A stretch of DNA of 12,696 nt from positions 1-12,696 of the forward strand of contig SLBH01000151.1 in NCBI GenBank assembly GCA_007126415.1, written 5' to 3'. The notes beneath the pieces are model-generated. The model was not told where the DNA came from. It searched no databases and was given only the letters and a program-made list of their open reading frames with translations. This document shows, piece by piece, positions 6,338 through 12,696 of the stretch (within the stretch, counting starts at the first letter, position 1; every line of letters starts with the position of its first letter). This DNA is from Spirochaetales bacterium. GTDB taxonomy: Bacteria; Spirochaetota; Spirochaetia; DSM-27196; SLAA01. The position numbers and the translations under genes were made by a program.

Positions 6338-8059
6338 ATGCCCTTTCATGAGCCCGCTCTCCGGGCCGTCAAAACCATCAAGACCATTGTTGCAGACGGG
6401 GTAGCAGACCGTATACAACTCGACGCCGTGAACGCGGCACAGACAGACAGCATAATTCGCAACGGCACCGGAACCTCGGTGCAGCCACACACGGCAGGCG
6501 AGCTCACGCACGAACTCGTACGCGCCGGGGCACTACTTGCCCGTGAGAACGACGCGCGCTCGTTGGCGTCGGTTTTGGTTGAGCAAACGGTCGACATCAC
6601 CCGGTCGGATGTCGGCGCACTCTATTTGGCGGCGGACCCGGAGAAGCCCACCTCGAGTCTGAAGCTTGCGTATCGACGCGGCCGCTTCGAGCTGCCACGA
6701 ACCATCCGGCCCGACGCCGAAAGCGTTTCGTTGGTTTCGGAACTGCGGGAAACGCTTGTCCTGCACGACCGCGACCGGCCGCACTTCAAGGACGCGCTGC
6801 TCAATGACCGCATGCGCAGTGCGATCGTGGCTCCGTTAGCCGCACCGCGCGCGTTACTCGGCGTACTGATTCTCAACGCCGCGCCTTCCGAGTTCTATCG
6901 CTACTCACAGCTGCGGTTCGTAGAGTCGTTTGTGCCGCTCGCGGCCGGGATGCTGCACAACAGCGAACTGCTCGACCAACTCCGCGAACAGCTTCGAAAG
7001 GTGGAGGCGCTCGAGCGCTACCAAGAAAGTATCTTTGCCTCGATGACAAACTTGCTCGTAACCACCGATCGCCGAGGCACCGTGCAGTACTTCAATCGGG
7101 CCGCAGCCGAGCGTCTTGATCTACAGGATGAGCACATCGGGAAGCCGCTTTCGGAGGTATTCGGCTCCAGGGTTGATTCTCGCGTGCTAAACGCGTTGGA
7201 ACAGTCCGGAACCACCGGCGATGAGCAGCTCGGTATAGAAGGTATCATCAGCGGCCGCGACGGCCGCGAGATCGATTTCTCACTGAACGTATCGCCGCTG
7301 CAGGGCAAGCGCGGCCGTCATGAGGGTATCACCCTCCTGCTCACCGACCAAACCGCCGAGCGCGAGCTCAAAGGCCAGATGAAGGTGGTGAAGGAGGAAC
7401 GTCGTCTCGTCAAGGATATGTTTGCACGCTACCTCTCGAACGATCTGGTGGAGAACCTTATCCAACAACCAAACAGCGTGCGCCTTGGCGGCGACAAGAA
7501 GCTCGCGACGACCTTTTTCGCCGATATCCGCGGATACACCAGTTTCTCGGAAGGGAAGGACCCCGAACATATCATCACGGTACTCAATGCCTACTTTCAA
7601 GAGGCGGTAGAGGTCATCATCAATTACCGTGGGTTTATCGACAAGTTCATAGGCGACGCGATCATGGCTATCTGGGGCGTACCGTTGCAGAGCGAGGAGC
7701 AAGACGCGATCAACGCGGTCAGTTGCGCTCTGGAGATTCAGGATAGAATCAGTTCCCCGAAGCGGGCGTTTTTCACCGGCGACGCCTCCAACCTTCGAGT
7801 CGGGATCGGGATGCACACCGGCCCCTTGGTTGCCGGCAACCTCGGCAGCACGCAACGGATGGACTACTCCGTGATCGGCGACAGCGTCAACGTGGCCGCG
7901 CGACTCGAGAGCATCGCTCAGGGCGGGCAGGTGATCATAACCCAGGACACACGCGATATGATCGGCGACCGTTTTAAGCTGCAAGAGCTTGATGCGGTGC
8001 AGGTAAAAGGCAAGGAAGATCCGATCACGATCTTTCGCGTTATTCGCATGGTACGATAG
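6338..8059 (+). CDS. GAF-PAS class III adenylate/guanylate cyclase
   Basis: This is a cytosolic, three-module cyclase of 573 residues from ATG 6338, predicted to make cAMP (or cGMP). A GAF-like sensor spans about 55-215, a PAS domain about 225-340 (FASMTNLLVTTDRRGTVQYF), then a signalling helix (LKGQMKVVKEERRLVKDMF) and the catalytic domain at about 385-573. Catalytic residues are intact: metal-binding Asp396 (FFADIRGYTSF) and Asp440 (IDKFIGDAIMAIWG), base-contacting Lys436, and transition-state Asn518 and Arg522 (SVNVAARLE). The second base-contacting position is Ser511 (DYSVIGD), fitting the bacterial adenylate-cyclase-like Lys/Thr-or-Ser pattern. There is no transmembrane segment. The start is uncertain: 6338 has no ribosome site, and in-frame GTGs at 6428 (with TATACA at 6412-6417) and 6479 are alternatives that lose no domain. 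The HEAT-protein gene follows after about 90 bases on the same strand. Confidence 0.93.
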   Translation: MPFHEPALRAVKTIKTIVADGVADRIQLDAVNAAQTDSIIRNGTGTSVQPHTAGELTHELVRAGALLARENDARSLASVLVEQTVDITRSDVGALYLAADPEKPTSSLKLAYRRGRFELPRTIRPDAESVSLVSELRETLVLHDRDRPHFKDALLNDRMRSAIVAPLAAPRALLGVLILNAAPSEFYRYSQLRFVESFVPLAAGMLHNSELLDQLREQLRKVEALERYQESIFASMTNLLVTTDRRGTVQYFNRAAAERLDLQDEHIGKPLSEVFGSRVDSRVLNALEQSGTTGDEQLGIEGIISGRDGREIDFSLNVSPLQGKRGRHEGITLLLTDQTAERELKGQMKVVKEERRLVKDMFARYLSNDLVENLIQQPNSVRLGGDKKLATTFFADIRGYTSFSEGKDPEHIITVLNAYFQEAVEVIINYRGFIDKFIGDAIMAIWGVPLQSEEQDAINAVSCALEIQDRISSPKRAFFTGDASNLRVGIGMHTGPLVAGNLGSTQRMDYSVIGDSVNVAARLESIAQGGQVIITQDTRDMIGDRFKLQELDAVQVKGKEDPITIFRVIRMVR

Positions 8060-8137
8060 TCGTTCGCTGCGCCGATTCACCCCACGCGGCAATGAGAACC
8101 AAAACTGCAACCACTGATCGGCACACGAGTGCCCAAT

Positions 8138-8143
8138 GAGGAG
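8138..8143 (+). promoter_or_regulatory. Ribosome binding site deciding the start of the HEAT protein
   Basis: GAGGAG lies 6 bases before GTG 8150. It would be inside the coding region if the upstream in-frame GTG at 8129 were used, so 8150 is the better start. Confidence 0.75.
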
Positions 8144-8149
8144 TCTACC

Positions 8150-10729
8150 GTGAATCTTGATGTAACCGTGTTGAGCGACGCTCCGGAATGGGTCTACATC
8201 CTCGCTCCCGTACTCGCTTTGCTCGCGATAGCCGCCATAGTGTGGGTTAGCGTGCTCAGGATTTCGTTTCGCAACACCTTGATGCGCGCGCTTGAAGCGC
8301 CCGAACTCGCAAAGGAGCTGATACACCGCCGGTATAGCCGAGCTACTATTGCGCTGCGCTCGGGGGTCATCGAGAAGGTCGCTCGTGGGCACGACCCCAG
8401 CATCATCACGATCACAGGGTTAGACCAAATCTGGATAGACCGCGTGCTCAGCAAGGCACGCGAGCGTGATGCGCGCAAGATCATCGAGCTCATACCCGAC
8501 GTTGGACTGTTCGCCTGTTTCATGGCGGCTCTCAAGAGCCCGCGCGTCGCGACGCTGCTCCTATCCTGGATAGACACCTCGGACGATCTGGAGGGACTTC
8601 GGAGGATCGCACTGTCGGGAGGCGGTGAGAGTTTCAACGGCGCGCTCGCTTTGAAGCTGCTCAGCGATCGGCTCGATCGAGTTCGCGAAATGACCGGTGA
8701 TCCGGAATGGCCGGCGCGTCATTTCGCGATGACCATCATCCTGCAGAGCTCGGACGAGCGCTCAGAACGCGCCGCGTGGGACGCGTTCCGCGACCCACAC
8801 CGCTCGGTACGAGCTGCAGTCGCCGAACAGATAACAACCGATGACTTGGACCGCCTCTTTCAAAATTTGTACGATCTGTACCTTCACGATCCGGTGTTCG
8901 CGGTTCGGAAGGTTTCGCGTCGCAGACTGGCTGCTCAGTTCGCCGATCGCTATCGGTTGAGCCGCGAGCAGCTATCGGACGACGAGGCCGCACACGTCGT
9001 CGATCTGCTTGAGCTTGGCTCCGAGGAAGACGAAGCGTTTGCGTTTTCCTGTCTGACAAGCGGCAATCCCGAGCCGGCGTTGCCTGCTGCACGCTATCTC
9101 GAGCGCAACGGCTCACTAACCAAGCTGTTTGAAGAGGTTTCGCTGGGAGACCCCGAGGGTATCGGCCGCGCGGAGGGGGTGCTCCGCACCGCGGCGGCCG
9201 TGGGTGTCACCGGGTTTCTCCGCTCGCTTTCACGACTCAACAATCCCGGCTCATTAGCGCTCGCCGGCGCGATCCTTCAGGAAGCCGGGCCGCATGAGCG
9301 AATAACCGCGCTTGCACGGCGCGTTTTCACGCTTCCTTTGATCGACGCGCCGCAACAGCAGATCTACGATGCCGCGATCGCGGCGATAGCCGACCGTGGC
9401 GATCACGGTGCGCTTACTCTGATGCGCGATGAGCTCAGTCGCCGCCGCCACGAACCGGCCCGTGCAGCGGGGTTGCTAAACGCGATTCCGGCGCGCGCGC
9501 AGTCGCTAATGATCGACCTCCTGCTCGAGCTCTTACAGGACCCTCGTTTCGAGTGCCGTGATGAGCTCCACGAAGCCTTGCTGAGATTCGAGGATCGCAG
9601 CTTCGTCTCCCGCCTTATCGCAACCCTTCGCGACACATCGATAGACAGCGGCGGGCACGCGGTGCGGCTATCGGTGCTTCGGTTGTTGTCGGCGCTGCAA
9701 CTACCGCACGCTCGTCAGTACCTGCTCGAAAACCTATCCGGGCTAGGTGCCGTCGAGATACGCGAGCTTGCTACCGTCATGGCGGCAGACGACGCCGCCG
9801 ATATTGCCAAGCGCGTGCACCGCTATATCGAAGGGTACGACGCTGAGACCCGTGCAGCGGTCATCTCGCTAACCCCGGCGTTGGGGGATAAGTCGTTTCT
9901 GAAGCCGGTTCGTGAGTCGGTGCACGACGCCGACCCGGAAGTACGCATCGCCGCCATCTGGGCGCTCCTTGAGCTCGGAGACTCAAAATCGTTCAACCAG
10001 ACGCAGGATCGTCTGCGGGATCCGATGGAGCGCGTTCGCGTAGAAGCGGCCCACGCGCTCGGCGCCGGAGGGAGCTCGGCTTCGGTGGACAAAGTGCGCG
10101 AGTTGCTGACCGACGTCAACGAGGTTGAGGAGGTTAGGCGCGCCGCGATTATAGGCCTCGGGCGCTCGGAGCAGAAGCGTGCAATCACGGTACTCGTTGA
10201 GCTTCTCGAACAAGGCGACGAGTACGACGATGACGTCGTTCGGGGTCTCGCCGAGAAGCGCAGCGCTAAGCAGATCACCGAGATCGTGGAGCACCTCAAG
10301 GACGCTGAACCGCGACTGCGCGAGAAACTGGTGCGCGTTTTCCGGGCGATGGGAGCCGACGGCGAGCGTGCGATGGTCGAGCTTCTCGAGGCCGACATCA
10401 GCTCACTGCGGCCGCTGATAGCCGAGATTCTCGAAGAGACCGGCTTTGTTGAAGCGACCATACGGCGCCTCGCGCACCGCGACCCGGCGGAGCGACGGAG
10501 CGCAGCCGAAAGCCTCGCCAAAATCGCAACGCTCTCGGCCTTCCGTGGGATCGTGATGGCCGCCCGTGATCCCGACCCGGAGGTGCGTGTGCGCGTCACT
10601 CGGGCGCTCGAGAAACTCGACAGCGAGTCCGGCCGCGAGATTCTTACGAAACTCGAGTCCGACCCCGATCGCCGAGTCCGTAAACACACCCTCTGGGCCC
10701 TTGAGCGCTACCGCGCGAAGCAGCTGTAA
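8150..10729 (+). CDS. Membrane-anchored HEAT-repeat protein
   Basis: This protein has 859 residues from GTG 8150 (seven more from GTG 8129). A single N-terminal transmembrane helix (about 15-36, VYILAPVLALLAIAAIVWVSVL) follows a short, acidic N-terminus, so it is probably an anchor with the bulk in the cytosol. The rest is alpha-helical with no enzyme motif. From about residue 560 to the end there are clear HEAT/PBS-lyase-type repeats of about 30 residues, such as DADPEVRIAAIWALLELGD, VRVEAAHALGAGG, VEEVRRAAIIGLGRSEQKRA, RDPDPEVRVRVTRALEKLD and SDPDRRVRKHTLWALERYRA. Residues about 40-550 look like more degenerate repeats (for example DPHRSVRAAVAEQI). HEAT solenoids are protein-binding scaffolds. 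The partner is unknown; the upstream cyclase, likely co-transcribed, is an obvious candidate, which is inference. I know no named gene for it. Confidence 0.88.
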   Translation: MNLDVTVLSDAPEWVYILAPVLALLAIAAIVWVSVLRISFRNTLMRALEAPELAKELIHRRYSRATIALRSGVIEKVARGHDPSIITITGLDQIWIDRVLSKARERDARKIIELIPDVGLFACFMAALKSPRVATLLLSWIDTSDDLEGLRRIALSGGGESFNGALALKLLSDRLDRVREMTGDPEWPARHFAMTIILQSSDERSERAAWDAFRDPHRSVRAAVAEQITTDDLDRLFQNLYDLYLHDPVFAVRKVSRRRLAAQFADRYRLSREQLSDDEAAHVVDLLELGSEEDEAFAFSCLTSGNPEPALPAARYLERNGSLTKLFEEVSLGDPEGIGRAEGVLRTAAAVGVTGFLRSLSRLNNPGSLALAGAILQEAGPHERITALARRVFTLPLIDAPQQQIYDAAIAAIADRGDHGALTLMRDELSRRRHEPARAAGLLNAIPARAQSLMIDLLLELLQDPRFECRDELHEALLRFEDRSFVSRLIATLRDTSIDSGGHAVRLSVLRLLSALQLPHARQYLLENLSGLGAVEIRELATVMAADDAADIAKRVHRYIEGYDAETRAAVISLTPALGDKSFLKPVRESVHDADPEVRIAAIWALLELGDSKSFNQTQDRLRDPMERVRVEAAHALGAGGSSASVDKVRELLTDVNEVEEVRRAAIIGLGRSEQKRAITVLVELLEQGDEYDDDVVRGLAEKRSAKQITEIVEHLKDAEPRLREKLVRVFRAMGADGERAMVELLEADISSLRPLIAEILEETGFVEATIRRLAHRDPAERRSAAESLAKIATLSAFRGIVMAARDPDPEVRVRVTRALEKLDSESGREILTKLESDPDRRVRKHTLWALERYRAKQL

Positions 10730-10746
10730 GCGCCGGTGAAGGCCGA

Positions 10747-10776
10747 TTGCGAAACACTGCGTGATCGTGCAATATT
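10747..10776 (+). promoter_or_regulatory. Candidate promoter for the YchF-like gene
   Basis: TTGCGA (10747-10752) and AATATT (10771-10776) are spaced 18 bases and match consensus at 4/6 each. Transcription would begin only a few bases before the ATG at 10786, giving an almost leaderless message, which fits the lack of a strong ribosome site there. Weak, by-eye call. Confidence 0.25.
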
Positions 10777-10785
10777 CGGTGCATC

Positions 10786-11868
10786 ATGAATATCGGTCTC
10801 ATTGGGCTCGAGAAGTCCGGAAAAACAACGATCTTCAATACTCTTACCGGACGCTCGGCCGAGATATCGGAGTACGTCTCGCAGAAAGCGGAGCCGAACG
10901 TCGCGGTCGTCGATGTGCTCGACGATCGTGTGACCAAACTCTCGGAGATCTACCGTCCCAAGCGCACGATCTACGCCACGATCGAGTTCGTGGACTTCGT
11001 CGGCGTCTCGGCGGGTGCCGCCGATCAGGGCGTGTTCTCGGGAGAGGCGATGCAGATGATCAAGAGCGCCGACGCGCTCTCGATCGTGGTCCGCAACTTC
11101 GATGACGAGGTAATCAACCAAACGCACGGTGAACCCCAACCGGTATCGGATCTCGAGACCATCACCACCGAGCTGTTGCTCGCGGACCAAATCGTGGCCG
11201 AACGCCGCCTCGAGCGCATTCAGGCCGACCTTCAACGCGGGAAAAAGACACCGGCGCTGCAAGCCGAGCAGAAGCTTATCGAGCGCGTCGTCGGTCATCT
11301 CGGGAACGGACACCCTCTGCGCAGTCTGGAGATGAACCCCGATGAGCGCAAACTCGTGAGCGGGTTTCAGTTTCTTACCGCAAAGCCGGTCTTCGTTATC
11401 CTCAACTCCAGTGAGGAGGCCTACGCCGCCGACGCCGGCTCGGCCGAGGCAATCTCAGAGCAGTATCCCGTTGTGGAGTTCGCCGGCAACTTCGAGATGG
11501 AGCTCAGTCGTCTTGAGGATTCCGAAGAACGTGAGGCTTTTATGGAGGAGTTCGGGATCACCCAGTCCGCCCAAACTCGGCTTACTACCTTCGCGTATCA
11601 CACACTCGGTTATATCAGCTTCTTCACCGTCGGTAGCGACGAAGTACGGGCTTGGACCATTCGCAAGGGCCAGAACGCGGTCGCCGCCGCGGGCGCCATT
11701 CATTCCGACCTCGCGCGGGGCTTCATTCGCGCCGAGGTATTCACCTACGACCACATCATTGAGCACGGGTCCGAGAAAGCCGTGAAGGCTGCCGGCCGGT
11801 TCCGCGTTGAGGGCAAGAACTACGTCGTGCAGGACGGCGACATCATCAACGTGCGCTTCAGCGTCTAG
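10786..11868 (+). CDS. YchF/OLA1-like P-loop ATPase with TGS-like C-terminus, divergent
   Basis: This 360-residue protein aligns along its length with YchF (about 363 residues), an Obg-related, translation-associated ATPase. It keeps a P-loop GLEKSGKT (7-14, usually GLPNVGKS), RPKRT..TIEFVDFVGV (57-74, usually EFVDIAGL), the YchF-type NxxE base motif NSSE (207-210) that favours ATP, and a well-conserved C-terminal TGS/DUF933 domain (EVRAWTIRKGQ, AAGAIHSDLARGFIRAEV, EGKNYVVQDGDIINVRF). It differs where YchF is most constant: the switch I motif (PFCTIEPN) is VSQKAEPN, the GEGLGNQFL segment is absent, and the position of E. coli His114 aligns with Gln112, with a His two residues later. It is therefore either a fast-evolving YchF or a second paralogue. 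The start at ATG 10786 lacks a strong ribosome site, but the fold begins at once. It lies 56 bases after the HEAT gene. Confidence 0.88.
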   Translation: MNIGLIGLEKSGKTTIFNTLTGRSAEISEYVSQKAEPNVAVVDVLDDRVTKLSEIYRPKRTIYATIEFVDFVGVSAGAADQGVFSGEAMQMIKSADALSIVVRNFDDEVINQTHGEPQPVSDLETITTELLLADQIVAERRLERIQADLQRGKKTPALQAEQKLIERVVGHLGNGHPLRSLEMNPDERKLVSGFQFLTAKPVFVILNSSEEAYAADAGSAEAISEQYPVVEFAGNFEMELSRLEDSEEREAFMEEFGITQSAQTRLTTFAYHTLGYISFFTVGSDEVRAWTIRKGQNAVAAAGAIHSDLARGFIRAEVFTYDHIIEHGSEKAVKAAGRFRVEGKNYVVQDGDIINVRFSV

Positions 11869-11879
11869 ACCGCGCGGTC
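11868..11879. repeat. 12-base perfect palindrome at a convergent gene junction
   Basis: GACCGCGCGGTC overlaps the last base of the YchF-like stop (11866-11868) and the stop of the minus-strand ABC gene (TGA, read from 11880 to 11878), filling the 9-base gap. In RNA it could make only a 4-bp stem with a GCGC loop and has no T-run, so it is not a standard terminator. Confidence 0.5.
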
Positions 11880-12696
11880 AATCCAGCGGATGCACAAGGT
11901 GGCACGCGGCGTAGCGCCCGGTCTCGGTTGGGCGTAGCTGCGGCACAACGCGGCTACATACATCCATCGCGTACGGGCACCGCGGATGAAACGGACACCC
12001 CGGCGGCGGGTTCGCCGGGCTCGGCACGTCCCCAGAGAGAATGATGCGCTCTTTCTTCACCAGCGGGTCGCTCACCGGCACCGCCGAGAGAAGCGCCTGG
12101 CTGTACGGGTGCAGCGCCTCGCGATAGAACTCGCGCTTCTCGGCAATCTCAACGAGCTTCCCGAGATACATCACCCCAACGCGGTCGGCGATATGTTTGA
12201 CGACGCTGAGATCGTGACTGATGAAGAGATACGTCAGTCCGAACTCGTCCTGAAGATCCTCGAGTAGGTTTATGATCTGACTCTGAATGCTCACATCAAG
12301 AGCCGAGATCGGCTCATCGGCGACGATGAAGCTCGGCTCGAGCGCGAGCGCACGCGCGATCACGACGCGCTGACGCTGACCGCCGGAAAACTCGTGCGGA
12401 TAACGCCCCGCGTGGGCCGCGTCGAGACCGCAGCGAACCAGTACCTCTTGGGCTTTCTCGTACGCCTCTCTGCCGTGAGCCAGGTCATGCACACGCAGAA
12501 TCTCGCGTATCGCGGCCCCCACCGTCATCCGCGGGTTGAGCGCGCTGTACGGATCTTGAAACACGATCTGCATCTGCTTGCGAAGCCTTCGCATCCGCTC
12601 ACCGCCGGCCGCAAACACATCCTCGCCTCGAAAGAGCACCGTTCCCTCGGTAGCCTGCAGCAATCGCAGCAGCACTTGCCCGGTGGTACTCTTCCC
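11878..12696 (-). CDS. Peptide/dipeptide ABC transporter ATP-binding protein (OppF/DppF type), 5' truncated
   Basis: This is the ATPase subunit of an oligopeptide/dipeptide-type importer, running off the right edge. The first visible residues are GKSTTGQVLLRLL, the end of Walker A; the N-terminal part and start are outside. Then come the Q-loop QIVFQDPYSALNPRMTVG, the ABC signature EFSGGQRQRVVIARAL, Walker B with SFIVADEPISALDVS, and the switch histidine FISHDLSVV. The C-terminal oligo_HPY extension is present, with LHPYSQALLSAVP and the cysteine motif GCPFHPRCPYAMDVC, typical of OppD/OppF. SALNPRMTVG just after the Q-loop suggests the OppF/DppF rather than the OppD subunit. All motifs in the visible 272 residues are intact. 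Permease, binding-protein and OppD genes, if present, should lie beyond the right edge upstream. It converges on the YchF-like gene with 9 bases between stops. Confidence 0.95.
   Translation of the reverse strand, partial: GKSTTGQVLLRLLQATEGTVLFRGEDVFAAGGERMRRLRKQMQIVFQDPYSALNPRMTVGAAIREILRVHDLAHGREAYEKAQEVLVRCGLDAAHAGRYPHEFSGGQRQRVVIARALALEPSFIVADEPISALDVSIQSQIINLLEDLQDEFGLTYLFISHDLSVVKHIADRVGVMYLGKLVEIAEKREFYREALHPYSQALLSAVPVSDPLVKKERIILSGDVPSPANPPPGCPFHPRCPYAMDVCSRVVPQLRPTETGRYAACHLVHPLD

Noticed and set aside
6338..6366. Hairpins near the cyclase start as a riboswitch
   Set aside because: Two isolated five-pair hairpins do not match any riboswitch architecture I recognise.
3614..8059. 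Patatin plus nucleotide cyclase as a CBASS-like anti-phage system
   Set aside because: CBASS needs a CD-NTase-type synthase next to its effector. This cyclase is class III with GAF and PAS sensors, on the opposite strand and separated by mscS and the coiled-coil gene; no CD-NTase, Cap2 or Cap3 is present.
7280..8392. Minus-strand open frame of 370 codons
   Set aside because: It is antisense to the cyclase catalytic domain and the start of the HEAT gene; no family motif and no ribosome site that stands out.
9823..10689. Minus-strand open frame of 288 codons
   Set aside because: Ser/Arg-rich mirror translation of the HEAT repeats, with no domain.

Overview
The window is bacterial chromosome of fairly high G+C, densely packed with twelve protein genes on both strands. 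I saw no RNA gene, insertion sequence, phage gene or CRISPR array. The gene set, especially the coiled-coil protein paired with a patatin and the membrane-anchored HEAT protein, reminds me of free-living spirochaetes. That placement is an impression (about 50 percent), not something a single marker proves. Start codons are often GTG: five of the ten internal genes use it in my calls.

Layout. At the left edge, a truncated minus-strand gene (probably a RelA/SpoT-type alarmone synthetase) is divergent from an AI-2E-family permease (249-1328, +). Then comes a long minus-strand block read right to left: MscS channel (6237-5398), coiled-coil protein (5328-4735), patatin-like lipase (4729-3614), purK (3514-2324), purE (2181-1588) and a small one-helix membrane protein (1581-1345). 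Within it, the coiled-coil/patatin pair (5-base gap) and the purE/small-protein pair (6-base gap) look co-translated. purK and purE are separated by 142 bases carrying a 10-base tandem repeat that runs into the purK stop.

Divergent from mscS is a plus-strand run: a GAF-PAS-class III nucleotide cyclase (6338-8059), a large membrane-anchored HEAT-repeat protein (8150-10729) and a divergent YchF/OLA1-like ATPase (10786-11868). A peptide-type ABC transporter ATPase lies convergent to it and runs off the right edge starting inside its Walker A motif.

Function. purK and purE carry out the two-step carboxylation of AIR to CAIR in purine synthesis. The partial alarmone synthetase, the cyclase and the YchF-like ATPase are nucleotide-handling or signalling proteins, and MscS protects against osmotic downshock. 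No full defence or biosynthetic island is evident. The less ordinary parts are the cyclase/HEAT/YchF-like run, the coiled-coil/patatin pair, and short repeats and palindromes at gene junctions.

No gap exceeds about 150 bases. The largest are 2182-2323 (repeats), 6238-6337 (divergent promoter area), 3515-3613 (repeats), 8060-8149 (nothing seen beyond the next gene's ribosome site) and 5329-5397 (inverted repeat).
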